Assembly: GCA_039026975.1 (NCBI GenBank)
Contig: JBCCLI010000068.1
Location: forward strand, 1-22,013
Direction: 5' to 3'
From: JBCBKZ01 sp039026975
Lineage (GTDB): Bacteria > Bacteroidota > Bacteroidia > J057
Length of the DNA: 22,013 nucleotides
Of the stretch, positions 13,287 to 21,450 are shown piece by piece (position 1 is the stretch's first letter; each line of letters starts with the position of its first letter). A program made the translations under genes and the position numbers. Under the pieces are notes generated by a model. That model was given only the letters and a program-made list of their open reading frames with translations. It had not been told where the DNA came from and did no database searches.

Positions 13287-14144
13287 TCACTCCTGTACTG
13301 GTTTTTGTCCCAATTTCTGAAAGGCGCTGTATAAAGCTAGATGGTAAATGGTGGCATGGTCCAGATTAGGAAAGTATTGAAAGTGGGTATTTTTTTCTGT
13401 TCGGGAGAATGACTTGAGCTTTTTCACTAATGCACGTGTATCTCCTTCCATGATCTCTCCCTCTTTTCCCACCCCCACAAAAACAGAAATATTCTCTCTA
13501 GTCTCTCTTTTCAATCCTGGACTGTCTACTGCTAGCAAAGACTCATTATCCCACCAAAGACTGGGGCTGATAATGACGTACTGTGTGAAAAGGTCTGGTT
13601 TTTTCAAGAGCACTTCCGTAGTCAATAAACCTGCCAGGGATTGGCCTACCAGCATTTTCTCAGAGGAAGTAGGATATTGATTCTCTATATAGGGCTGTAA
13701 TTCTTCTTCCAGAAATCGGATGAAGGCTACTGACTTACCTGCCGTAGGGAAATCTTTTTGGTCCTGTACTATAGAGGTAGGGTAAGTAAAGTCTTTTCTC
13801 CTATCTACATTTCCTATGCCCACCAGGATGGAAGGAGGCAGCATATTCACCCATGGGAAAGTTCCATACTGGATGAGTCCTGCCACATGTATAAAGTCTT
13901 CATCCTCAGAACCATCCAGCAAGTAAATGACTGGATAATGCTGGGCACTATCTGGATGGTACTCAGAAGGGAGGTATACATTCAGAATTCTATTCTCCTG
14001 AAGAATATCAGAATGAAAACTGAGTTTCTCCCCTAGGATAATAGGTTGTTTACCAGGCAGTACCTCTTCCTGCCCATGTGTGCCTTTTGGGGTACAAGAG
14101 CATATCCATATGAATAGGGTCAATGAGAGAATAGGCTTCCACAT
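13287..14144 (-). CDS. Lipoprotein esterase, alpha/beta hydrolase (esterase D/Fes-like)
   Basis: The 285-residue protein starts with a lipoprotein-type signal (MWKPILSLTLFIWICSC, lipid-modified Cys17). It carries the putative-esterase fold: YPVIYLLDGSEDEDFIHVAGL (about 70-90), ILVGIGNVDRRKDFTYP (106-122), the nucleophile motif GQSLAG (167-172, Ser169), ISPSLWWDN (192-200) and the probable catalytic His263 in NLDHATIYH. This family includes enterobactin-esterase-like and esterase D-like enzymes that cleave esters, including siderophores. The hydrolase would act at the outer or inner membrane face. It is transcribed away from mraZ with a shared 369-bp upstream region, in which GTGGG boxes face this gene (14247-14281). 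Substrate is unknown. Confidence 0.85.
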   Translation of the reverse strand: MWKPILSLTLFIWICSCTPKGTHGQEEVLPGKQPIILGEKLSFHSDILQENRILNVYLPSEYHPDSAQHYPVIYLLDGSEDEDFIHVAGLIQYGTFPWVNMLPPSILVGIGNVDRRKDFTYPTSIVQDQKDFPTAGKSVAFIRFLEEELQPYIENQYPTSSEKMLVGQSLAGLLTTEVLLKKPDLFTQYVIISPSLWWDNESLLAVDSPGLKRETRENISVFVGVGKEGEIMEGDTRALVKKLKSFSRTEKNTHFQYFPNLDHATIYHLALYSAFQKLGQKPVQE

Positions 14145-14246
14145 AAAACCAGGCTAATGCGCTTAGCGCTTATGGATGAAATGTAGCATTTATCCTTCAT
14201 TATAAGAGCCTGGTGCCCAGGTTTTAGAAAATTCTTATCCTTTTCT

Positions 14247-14281
14247 CCCACCTTTCTCCTACTTCTTCCATTTTTTCCCAC
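14247..14281 (-). promoter_or_regulatory. Second GTGGG-type array facing the esterase gene
   Basis: On the minus strand GTGGG occurs at 14277-14281 and at 14247-14251, exactly 30 bp apart. A degenerate ATGGA unit sits at 14267-14271, in 10-bp register, and GTAGG at 14258-14262, one base out of register. The spacing resembles MraZ boxes, about 100-140 bases upstream of the esterase start. It may be chance in a C/T-rich stretch. Confidence 0.25.
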
Positions 14282-14444
14282 TTAATTTTAGGATAGATTA
14301 TTCTCTTTTATTTAGTAAAATTGTGTTCGATAAAGTTTTTATACTAATTAAATTAGCTATTTATCTCGATTAAGTTGATTTTGCTAAAAATTATATATTA
14401 CTTTCAATCATGAAATAGTTTTTGGAAGAAATAATTCTGTTTTT

Positions 14445-14469
14445 GTGTAAAAAAGTGGGAAGAAGTGGG
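14445..14469 (+). promoter_or_regulatory. MraZ boxes upstream of the division cluster
   Basis: GTGTA (14445-14449), GTGGG (14455-14459) and GTGGG (14465-14469) are spaced exactly 10 bp apart with 5-base spacers. MraZ proteins of E. coli and other bacteria bind such GTGGG/TGGGN repeats with this spacing upstream of mraZ. Here the array lies 44 bases before the mraZ start, and a possible -7 element TACTTTTA (14480-14487) lies just downstream, so binding would overlap the promoter. It fits self-regulation of the cluster. Confidence 0.65.
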
Positions 14470-14513
14470 AATTTTTTTCTACTTTTAACGTACTCTTATG
14501 TACAAGACATGGA

Positions 14514-14969
14514 ATGAACTCACTGATTGGAGAACATGGTTGTAAGCTTGATGCGAAAGGTCGCTTTTTGATGCCTTCCGGTCTACGCAAGCAATTACCT
14601 GAAGATCAACAGAGTGAGTTTGTTATCAACAGAGGGCTTGATAAGTGTTTAGTCCTCTACCCATTGAAAGTCTGGGAGAAGGAATTAGAGCAGATACAGG
14701 CGAGAAATCAGTATGTCAAGAAGAATAGAGCTTTCACCCGCTGGTTTCTAAATGGTGCTACCCCCATAACCCTTGATGGGAGTGCCAGGATTAACATCCC
14801 TAAGCGGCTGACGGAACATGCAGGCTTAAAAAAGGACTTGGTCTTAGTAGCCCAGATAAGTAAAGTGGAGATATGGGATAAGGATACTTATCAGGAGTGG
14901 TTTGAAAAGCCTGACTATGATTTTGAATCTTTGGCAGAAGAGGTGATGGGAGAAGATAAAGGAGAGTAA
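14514..14969 (+). CDS. mraZ: Transcriptional regulator MraZ
   Basis: The 151-residue protein is first in the division and cell wall cluster and matches MraZ in length and motifs. The first AbrB-like repeat carries HGCKLDAKGRFLMPSGLRK (DAKGR at residues 13-17). The second carries TLDGSARINIPKRLTEHAGL, where the usual DxxGR is replaced by DGSAR. MraZ forms rings and binds GTGGG direct repeats upstream of its own gene to repress the cluster. Matching repeats lie 44 bases upstream here. The start was chosen for the normal N terminus. The stop is separated from the rsmH start by one base. Confidence 0.95.
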   Translation: MNSLIGEHGCKLDAKGRFLMPSGLRKQLPEDQQSEFVINRGLDKCLVLYPLKVWEKELEQIQARNQYVKKNRAFTRWFLNGATPITLDGSARINIPKRLTEHAGLKKDLVLVAQISKVEIWDKDTYQEWFEKPDYDFESLAEEVMGEDKGE

Positions 14970-14970
14970 G

Positions 14971-15876
14971 ATGCAGGAACCGGTCTATCACACTCCTGTA
15001 TTGTTGGAAAAAAGCATTGAGTTACTAGATATAAAGCGAGAAGGGATTTACGTAGATGTAACATTTGGCGGTGGGGGGCATAGCAGAGAGATACTAAAGC
15101 GATTAGGTGAGAAAGGGCGATTAGTAGTGTTTGATAGAGACGAGGAGGCCCTTGCAAATGCCCCGATTGACGAGAGACTGACATGTATACTATCGGATTA
15201 TCAGTTCATTGAACGTGAATTAGTAAGTAGTGGAATACAGTCTGTTGATGGCATCCTGGCAGATCTGGGTGTTTCCTCTCACCAGTTTGACACAGCTGAA
15301 AGGGGATTTAGCTTCAGATTTGATGGACCCTTAGATATGAGAATGGGTCAGCAGGAGCTACACGCAGCCAATGTATTGAATGAGTATGAGGAGGAAGAGT
15401 TGGTGAGAATTTTCCGGGAGTATGGAGAAATCCAAAACGCTAAGAAGCTGGTCCGGATCATTCTTGAAACCAGGAAAAGGGAAGAAATCAGTCAAACGCA
15501 GCAGTTTAGCACCATTATCGAGAGCTGCATTCCACCCAAACGTAAGTCCAAATATCTCGCTCAGGTATATCAGGCCCTTCGCATAGAAGTAAACCAGGAA
15601 CTATCCTCCCTACAACACTTGCTTGAATCGTCTGAGAAGCTGCTGAATCCTGCAGGTCGGCTGGTAGTCATTGCCTACCACTCCCTGGAGGACAGAATGG
15701 TGAAGCGCTTTATGAGAAGTGGGAACATTGCCGGATTACTAGCCAGAGACTTTTACGGTAATCCCCTAAGTCCCTGGGATCAAATTACCCGCAAAGCTAT
15801 TCAAGCTGATTCACAAGAAATCGAACAAAATCCAAGAGCTAGAAGCGCAAGGTTGCGCGCAGTAGAAAAGAAATAA
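14971..15876 (+). CDS. rsmH: 16S rRNA m4C1402 N4-methyltransferase RsmH
   Basis: The 301-residue protein matches RsmH (MraW), which methylates N4 of C1402 in 16S rRNA with SAM in the cytoplasm. Family stretches include VYHTPVLLEKSIELL (residues 5-19), the SAM motif YVDVTFGGGGHSREIL (27-42), DGILADLGVSSHQFD (93-107), RGFSFRFDGPLDMRM (111-125), YLAQVYQALRIEVNQEL (195-211) and VIAYHSLEDRMVKRF (233-247). The start codon follows the mraZ stop by one base, and AAAGGAGA upstream is a good ribosome-binding site. Length and order are standard. Confidence 0.96.
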   Translation: MQEPVYHTPVLLEKSIELLDIKREGIYVDVTFGGGGHSREILKRLGEKGRLVVFDRDEEALANAPIDERLTCILSDYQFIERELVSSGIQSVDGILADLGVSSHQFDTAERGFSFRFDGPLDMRMGQQELHAANVLNEYEEEELVRIFREYGEIQNAKKLVRIILETRKREEISQTQQFSTIIESCIPPKRKSKYLAQVYQALRIEVNQELSSLQHLLESSEKLLNPAGRLVVIAYHSLEDRMVKRFMRSGNIAGLLARDFYGNPLSPWDQITRKAIQADSQEIEQNPRARSARLRAVEKK

Positions 15877-15896
15877 AGACCCTAGGTCAGAAACAT

Positions 15897-16358
15897 ATGA
15901 GAATGATCAACAATCATAAGTATTCCCAGAAAGGTAAGGCCAGGAGAGGCCCTGCTAAAGGGAAAACTATGAAGGGATTTCGCCTGAAGGAGGTAGATGC
16001 CTACTTAAGGTTTATCATGTTTTTGGCTTTGGTAGGGATGATGTACATATGGAATTCTCACTATGCTGTTAGGCAGGTGAGAAAGATGGAAACCTTAGAA
16101 AAGGAAGCTAGAGCCCTCAAGGATAAGTATCTCATGAAGAGAACCACCCTGAGCTCTGAAATAAGATTGGCTCAGATGAAAGCTAAGGCTGACTCTTTAG
16201 GGTTGAGACATGCCACTTCCCCTGTATATCAGTTATTAGTGGAAAACCCTGAAGAAGTAATTATGCCATTACCTCGTATTGCAGTACCGGATAGTACAGA
16301 ACTAGATAGCTTACAACAAGACAGTATAAAAATAGAAGATCAGATAGCCTTACAATGA
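15897..16358 (+). CDS. ftsL: FtsL-like cell division protein
   Basis: The 153-residue protein has a basic cytoplasmic N terminus (about 1-35, many Lys and Arg). One membrane helix (about 37-55, RFIMFLALVGMMYIWNSHY) is followed by a coiled-coil-like periplasmic stretch (about 60-105, METLEKEARALKDKYLMKRT then SEIRLAQMKAKADSLGL), and then an acidic tail of about 30 residues. This layout and its place between rsmH and ftsI identify the FtsL-like protein of Bacteroidota, part of the FtsQLB complex that activates septal wall synthesis. Sequence alone is weak for such small proteins, so context carries the call. The acidic tail beyond the coil is longer than in E. coli FtsL (121 residues). Confidence 0.82.
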   Translation: MRMINNHKYSQKGKARRGPAKGKTMKGFRLKEVDAYLRFIMFLALVGMMYIWNSHYAVRQVRKMETLEKEARALKDKYLMKRTTLSSEIRLAQMKAKADSLGLRHATSPVYQLLVENPEEVIMPLPRIAVPDSTELDSLQQDSIKIEDQIALQ

Positions 16359-16359
16359 A

Positions 16360-18492
16360 ATGAGTAGAGTTTCCTCTAACATATTGAAACGAGTGTATTT
16401 GCTGATGGGTGCTTTCGCGCTCTTCGGACTCATCATTGTGTTTAGGGTGATGGGACTGCAATTCAACCAATCCAAGTGGATGCAGAAAGCCCAGGAAGAA
16501 AAGATCTTCTTTAAAAAGGTATTTGCAGACCGTGGGAACATCATGACAGAGAAGGGGGAAATCATGGCTACTAGCCTTCCCTTTTTCCGCATAGCCATGG
16601 ATGCTACCATAGTAGATACCACAGACATAGAACATTTCCCAGATTCCTTATGGGCCTTAGCTACCCTATTGACGGATCATTTTGGGAAGGACTACCTGGA
16701 TACGATTCAGGTAAATGATACTGTCTTTGAAACGGTACTGAGAAGAGATACTGCCCAGCATGTACACAAGATCAGAAAGGCTATTAGAGAGAAAGACAGA
16801 CATATTTATCTCACCAGAAAAGTAGTAGACTTCAATGAGGTGAAGGAGATTAAAACCTGGCCTATTCTGAATAGAGGAAGATATAAAGGAGGGCTGGTAC
16901 TAGAGAAAATTCAAAATAGACGCTATTACCCCTATGGAGATTTAGCCAGAATTACCCTGGGGATTATGGCGCATGATACAGTAGGGATCAGAGGAATAGA
17001 GGCTGCTTATAATGAAGATCTCAGGGGGATTGACGGATACACGCTAGCCCAAAAAGTAGCAGGTGGCTCCTATCTCCCTATGGATAGATACGGACAGGAA
17101 GACACCAGAGATGGAAAAGATGTAGTAGTTACCCTGGATGTAGATCTTCAGGATATAGTAGAAAGAGCACTTGAAAAAGGCGTAAAAAGGTTTGCCGCCA
17201 AATCAGGAACAGCTGTACTCATAGAGGTAGAAACAGGTAAGATAAAGGCCCTAGCCAACTATCCTGAGACTTACAACCATACCGTGGCTTCTGGCATAGA
17301 GCCTGGTTCTACCTTCAAGCTGGTTTCTGCAGTAGCGGCCCTGGAAGATAAACTGATAGAACTAACAGATACCATAGACACAGGAGAAGGAAAGGCCCAA
17401 TATGATGATTGGGAGATTTCAGATGATGCTGCCTATGGGAAGATTCCCTTCAAGAAGGTATTCGCCAGATCTAGTAATGTGGGGATGGCCAAACTCATCA
17501 GTGAGGGGTATGGAGAAATGCCTGAGCGCTACCTGGAGCATCTAAGGAGGTTTGGGTTTATGGAGCCAGCTAATAATCAGCTGGTAGGAGAGCCAGATCC
17601 AGTGGTTCATCAGCCGGGAGATGAAATGTGGAATATCACCACCCTTCCTTCCATGGCCTATGGCTACTCCATTAAGGTAACCCCTTTACAGATGGCGGCC
17701 TTCTATAATGCCCTCGCTAATAATGGTATGTGGGTAAGGCCTTGGCTAGTCAAAGAAGTAGTGAATAATGCCAAAGTAATCAGGTCATATGAAGCTGAAT
17801 ATTCTCCAGTACCTATCTGTAGTGATTCTACCATTATGAAGGTAAGAGAGCTGATGGCAGAGGTGGTGAATAATGGTACAGCTAGGTATGCTTTTAGAAA
17901 TATGCCTTTCCAGGTGGCTGGAAAAACAGGAACAGTGAGAAAGAACATAGGCGGCAGATACGTGAGAAAATACAGAGCTTCATTCGGCGGATTCTTTCCG
18001 GCAGATGAACCCAGATATACCTGCTACATAGTAGTAGATGAGCCCGTGGGGAAGAGAATAGGAGGAGGAAATGTATCAGCTCCTATTTTCCGTGAGATAG
18101 CAGAAAAAGTTTACCCCATGGACATCATGCTAGCTGACGTGAAAGGAAAAAAAGACACCCGACCTGTCCCTCATCCTACCAGGGCTAAGGTTCAGGCTGA
18201 GACAGCAGGAAAAGTATTTGCAGAGTTAGGACTGGCAAGAACAGAGGTTCCAGATTCCACAGAATGGGTAATTCCTAAAAGTAATGGGCACCAGATAAAT
18301 CTGGAGGCCTACAAGCAAAGAGAATCAAGGGTGCCTAATCTGAGGGGGATGTCCGCAAGAGATGCCCTGTACATGATGGAGAATATGGGGGTGCATGTGA
18401 AGATAGTAGGAAAAGGACGAGTAAGAAGGCAGTCTTTACAACCGGGATTTATCATAGGAAAAGAAACAGCTATTACACTGTATTTAGGATGA
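16360..18492 (+). CDS. ftsI: Septal penicillin-binding protein FtsI (PBP3) with PASTA domain
   Basis: The 710-residue class B penicillin-binding protein has one N-terminal membrane helix (about 12-32). A dimerisation/pedestal region includes FADRGNIMTEKGEIMATSLPF. The transpeptidase domain carries STFK (317-320, catalytic Ser317), SSN (371-373) and KTGT (522-525). A C-terminal PASTA-like domain (about 656-710, VPNLRGMSARDALYMMEN then PGFIIGKETAITLYLG) may bind peptidoglycan or aid localisation. It cross-links septal peptidoglycan in the periplasm, working with FtsW. The start follows the ftsL stop by one base and the stop overlaps the murE start (ATGA). All three transpeptidase motifs are intact, so it should be active. 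Confidence 0.95.
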   Translation: MSRVSSNILKRVYLLMGAFALFGLIIVFRVMGLQFNQSKWMQKAQEEKIFFKKVFADRGNIMTEKGEIMATSLPFFRIAMDATIVDTTDIEHFPDSLWALATLLTDHFGKDYLDTIQVNDTVFETVLRRDTAQHVHKIRKAIREKDRHIYLTRKVVDFNEVKEIKTWPILNRGRYKGGLVLEKIQNRRYYPYGDLARITLGIMAHDTVGIRGIEAAYNEDLRGIDGYTLAQKVAGGSYLPMDRYGQEDTRDGKDVVVTLDVDLQDIVERALEKGVKRFAAKSGTAVLIEVETGKIKALANYPETYNHTVASGIEPGSTFKLVSAVAALEDKLIELTDTIDTGEGKAQYDDWEISDDAAYGKIPFKKVFARSSNVGMAKLISEGYGEMPERYLEHLRRFGFMEPANNQLVGEPDPVVHQPGDEMWNITTLPSMAYGYSIKVTPLQMAAFYNALANNGMWVRPWLVKEVVNNAKVIRSYEAEYSPVPICSDSTIMKVRELMAEVVNNGTARYAFRNMPFQVAGKTGTVRKNIGGRYVRKYRASFGGFFPADEPRYTCYIVVDEPVGKRIGGGNVSAPIFREIAEKVYPMDIMLADVKGKKDTRPVPHPTRAKVQAETAGKVFAELGLARTEVPDSTEWVIPKSNGHQINLEAYKQRESRVPNLRGMSARDALYMMENMGVHVKIVGKGRVRRQSLQPGFIIGKETAITLYLG

Positions 18493-19937
18493 AAAGGCTA
18501 AGAGACCTACTTACAGGAATAGCGATAGAAGACATAAGAGGGGAAGAAGAAAGAGAGATTCGGGAGCTGAACTTTGACTCCCGAAAAGGAGAAGAAAACA
18601 GCCTCTTCATAGCGATAAGAGGTACGGTGGCAGACGGCCATCAGTTCATTGACAAGACGAAGGCGAAAACAATCGTATGTGAAGCATGGCCTGAGGTGCT
18701 GAAGGAAGATGTTACCTACATCAGGGTAAAAAACACTCGGAAGGTGCTGTCAGAGTTATCGGCTAATTTCTTTGGAAGGCCAGCTGATACCCTCAAAGTG
18801 ATAGGCGTAACAGGCACTAACGGGAAGACTTCGGTAGCCTCCCTGTTATACCAGGCGCTAAACAACCTGGGCGTAAAGACAGGTCTGGTTTCCACCATTG
18901 ATTACCGGATAGGGGAGAAGGTGATTCCTTCTACCCATACTACACCAGATCCTATCAGGCTACACCAGATGTTCCTTCAGATGTTGGAAGAGGGGTGTGA
19001 GTATGTATGTATGGAGGTGAGTTCTCACGCTTTATCTCAGGATAGAACAGCTTCTATCCCATTTAGGGCAGCCATCTTTACCAATATCACCCATGACCAC
19101 CTGGACTATCATGGCACCTTTGCCAACTATATAGCGGCAAAAAAGATCCTATTTGATCAGCTTCCAAAAGATGCTTTAGCACTGATAAATGTGGATGATA
19201 AGAATGGGAAAGTAATGGTGCAGAATACTAAGGCCAGCGTAAGGAGCTATGCCTTGAAAGGAATGGCTGATTATAGAAGTAGGGTGATTGAAAATTCACT
19301 GACAGGCTTGCATGTGGAAATTGATCAGAAGTCAGTCTGGATGCAGTTGCTGGGCGATTTCAATGCTTATAACCTACTAGTGGTTTATGCTACCCTGGTA
19401 GAAGAAGGATTTGAAAAGGAAGAAGTTCTTTCTGAACTAAGCAAGTTAAAAGGAATTGACGGCCGCTTTGAAATTGTCCCTCATCCTCAAAATCAGCTGA
19501 TAGGCATAGTAGATTATTCTCACACTCCGGATTCTTTAGAAAAGGCGTTGAAAACTATCAAAGCCATGACCAGAAAAGGAGAAGAGATTCTGGTAGTAGT
19601 AGGATGTGGAGGCGACAGAGACAAAGAAAAAAGACCTAAAATGGCCCATATAGCTGCCAGTTATGCTGACAGAGCCATTTTAACTTCTGATAATCCCCGT
19701 TCTGAGGAGCCCGAGGCCATACTGGCAGATATGTGGGAAGGGGTGCCGCAGGCAGAAAGAAAGAAGACACTCAGAATAGTGAACCGTAAGGAAGCTATCC
19801 GAACGGCCGTGCAACTAGCAGCTGAAGGAAGTGTGATTCTGGTAGCGGGGAAAGGACATGAAACCTATCAGGAGATTAAAGGAATTCGTCATCCTTTCGA
19901 TGACAAAAAAATTTTAAGCGAAGTGTTTGCGGAGTAA
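18489..19937 (+). CDS. murE: UDP-MurNAc-tripeptide synthetase MurE (meso-DAP adding)
   Basis: The 482-residue Mur ligase adds the third residue to UDP-MurNAc-L-Ala-D-Glu in the cytoplasm. Motifs are the ATP loop GVTGTNGKTS (106-115, Lys113), STHTTPDP (148-155), MEVSSHAL (175-182), FTNITHDHLDYH (197-208) and Lys218/Lys219 near the usual carbamylated-lysine position. DNPRSEEP (401-408) is the signature linked to meso-diaminopimelate specificity, so the wall is probably of the DAP type. The start overlaps the ftsI stop by four bases (ATGA). It is followed by an 87-bp gap before mraY, the largest gap inside this part of the cluster. Confidence 0.95.
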   Translation: MKRLRDLLTGIAIEDIRGEEEREIRELNFDSRKGEENSLFIAIRGTVADGHQFIDKTKAKTIVCEAWPEVLKEDVTYIRVKNTRKVLSELSANFFGRPADTLKVIGVTGTNGKTSVASLLYQALNNLGVKTGLVSTIDYRIGEKVIPSTHTTPDPIRLHQMFLQMLEEGCEYVCMEVSSHALSQDRTASIPFRAAIFTNITHDHLDYHGTFANYIAAKKILFDQLPKDALALINVDDKNGKVMVQNTKASVRSYALKGMADYRSRVIENSLTGLHVEIDQKSVWMQLLGDFNAYNLLVVYATLVEEGFEKEEVLSELSKLKGIDGRFEIVPHPQNQLIGIVDYSHTPDSLEKALKTIKAMTRKGEEILVVVGCGGDRDKEKRPKMAHIAASYADRAILTSDNPRSEEPEAILADMWEGVPQAERKKTLRIVNRKEAIRTAVQLAAEGSVILVAGKGHETYQEIKGIRHPFDDKKILSEVFAE

Positions 19938-19972
19938 AGGTTAGCGCTTGATTTTCCAGGAAGCGTAGTAAT

Positions 19973-19991
19973 TTGACACAGAATATGTCAA
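19973..19991. promoter_or_regulatory. Inverted repeat in the murE-mraY gap
   Basis: TTGACA (19973-19978) and TGTCAA (19986-19991) are perfect 6-base arms around CAGAATA, 33 bases upstream of the mraY start. A shorter repeat CGCTT/AAGCG lies at 19945-19965. They may form a leader hairpin or a regulatory site for mraY; evidence is the sequence only. Confidence 0.3.
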
Positions 19992-20024
19992 CCTCTATTC
20001 AGGCAAACCAGTGAAACTCGACTT

Positions 20025-21449
20025 ATGCTTTATTATTTATTAGAGAGACTCAATGAGCTATATGATATACCCGGATTTGGTGTATTCCAGTATATCACGT
20101 TCAGATCCATTGTGTCATTCGTCTTTTCGTTAATCATATCGCTTCTAATCGGAAGCAAGATCATTGACTTATTGAGAAAGAACCTGATCGGAGAAGTGGT
20201 AAGGGATAGTAGTGAAGGCCCTGATCACGCTGCCAAAGCAGGAACCCCTACCATGGGGGGGCTTATCATCATAGCCGCCATTGTGATACCTACTTTATTG
20301 TGGGCAGATATAGCTAATGGATATGTCTGGCTCATTTTACTTGGAACATTATGGATGGGGGTTATAGGCTTCATTGATGACTACATAAAGGTATTTTTGA
20401 AAAATAAAAAGGGACTTAAGAGTAAGTTCAAGTTAGTGGGGCAGGTTTTGTTAGGTCTTTTGGTAGGCTGTACCATGTTATTCCATCCAGATTTCATGGG
20501 AAGTAGAGCCCATGTTACCCAGTTGAACATCATTAGCAGTAATGAAACCTTAGCTAATGCTGGATTTCAGGGGGGAGATGAGCTGAAAAGGATTAACGGA
20601 AAGGAGTTTGAAAGTTTTCCTGACGGAGCTGCCTATGTAGACATAGCCTCCTACACCGTAGTGAGGAAGCAAAGTGAGGAAACGGCAGATGTGGTCCAGA
20701 TTGATATTCCGGAAGAGAATAGGAAGAACATTGCTAAGGAACTATTTGGCCCCAGAGATGAAAGTTTTATCTATACTACAGATTTTCCATTCTTCAAAGA
20801 GTATGTCTTTAATTATGGGAAGGTCATTTTCCTCAAGAATATCATAGATGAAAAGCTGCTGGGGAGAATCGCCTATCTGCTAGTGGTCATCCTGATAGTT
20901 ACAGCGGTTTCTAATAGTGTGAACCTAACAGATGGGATAGATGGACTGGCAGCAGGAACTACGGCTATTGTAGGTGCAGGCTTAGGCGTATTTGCCTATG
21001 TATCCGGTAACATTGTATTCTCTCAGTACCTAAACATTAGTTACATCCCCCTTTCCTATGAATTGTTGGTTTACGCGGCCGCACTTGTAGGTGCCTGCTT
21101 AGGATTTTTATGGTACAATGCATTTCCAGCCCAAGTATTTATGGGAGATACGGGCAGCTTAGCACTTGGAGGGGCAGTAGGCGTGATGGCCTTAATGGTA
21201 AAAAAAGAGCTGTTACTACCCATTCTTTGCGGAATCTATTTCGCAGAATCTCTCTCCGTCATTATTCAGGTTTCTTATTTCAAATACACCAAAAAGAAAT
21301 ACGGTGAAGGAAGACGCATTTTCAAAATGTCACCCCTTCATCACCACTATGAGAAAGCAGGGATGCATGAGGCCAAGATCGTAGCAAGATTTCTCATAGT
21401 GGCGGTTTTACTGGTTCTGTTAGCCTTTGCTACCCTAAAACTTAGATAG
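20025..21449 (+). CDS. mraY: Phospho-MurNAc-pentapeptide translocase MraY with PDZ-like periplasmic insertion
   Basis: MraY transfers phospho-MurNAc-pentapeptide to undecaprenyl phosphate, making lipid I at the inner membrane. Conserved residues are present: KAGTPTMGG (71-79), FIDDYIK (116-122, Asp118/Asp119), NLTDGIDGLA (300-309), FMGDTGSL (372-379) and SPLHHHYE (436-443). At 474 residues it is far longer than E. coli MraY (360). The extra length lies between TM4 (about 137-153) and TM5 (about 279-296), the periplasmic side. Residues 163-230 there resemble a PDZ domain (NAGFQGGDELKRINGKEF, then a beta hairpin TVVRKQ...ADVVQIDI). TTDFPFFKEY (251-260) then resumes the normal loop. All catalytic motifs are intact, so the insertion is an addition rather than damage. 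It sits between murE and murD. Confidence 0.94.
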   Translation: MLYYLLERLNELYDIPGFGVFQYITFRSIVSFVFSLIISLLIGSKIIDLLRKNLIGEVVRDSSEGPDHAAKAGTPTMGGLIIIAAIVIPTLLWADIANGYVWLILLGTLWMGVIGFIDDYIKVFLKNKKGLKSKFKLVGQVLLGLLVGCTMLFHPDFMGSRAHVTQLNIISSNETLANAGFQGGDELKRINGKEFESFPDGAAYVDIASYTVVRKQSEETADVVQIDIPEENRKNIAKELFGPRDESFIYTTDFPFFKEYVFNYGKVIFLKNIIDEKLLGRIAYLLVVILIVTAVSNSVNLTDGIDGLAAGTTAIVGAGLGVFAYVSGNIVFSQYLNISYIPLSYELLVYAAALVGACLGFLWYNAFPAQVFMGDTGSLALGGAVGVMALMVKKELLLPILCGIYFAESLSVIIQVSYFKYTKKKYGEGRRIFKMSPLHHHYEKAGMHEAKIVARFLIVAVLLVLLAFATLKLR

Positions 21450-21450
21450 C

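Larger units (their letters stand above)
14145..14513. other. 369-bp divergent regulatory region between esterase gene and mraZ
   Basis: This region must hold promoters for both the esterase gene (minus) and the division cluster (plus). Close to the esterase start are 8-base inverted arms ACCAGGCT (14148-14155) and AGCCTGGT (14207-14214), and a small hairpin CCTGG/CCAGG (14209-14221). A GTGGG-like array on the minus strand spans 14247-14281. An AT-rich stretch (about 14284-14450) follows, then the mraZ boxes. No gene is seen here. Confidence 0.6.

Noticed and set aside
16261..16635. Minus-strand frames inside ftsL/ftsI
   Set aside because: Both frames here are antisense to conserved division genes with intact motifs; no coding signal of their own.
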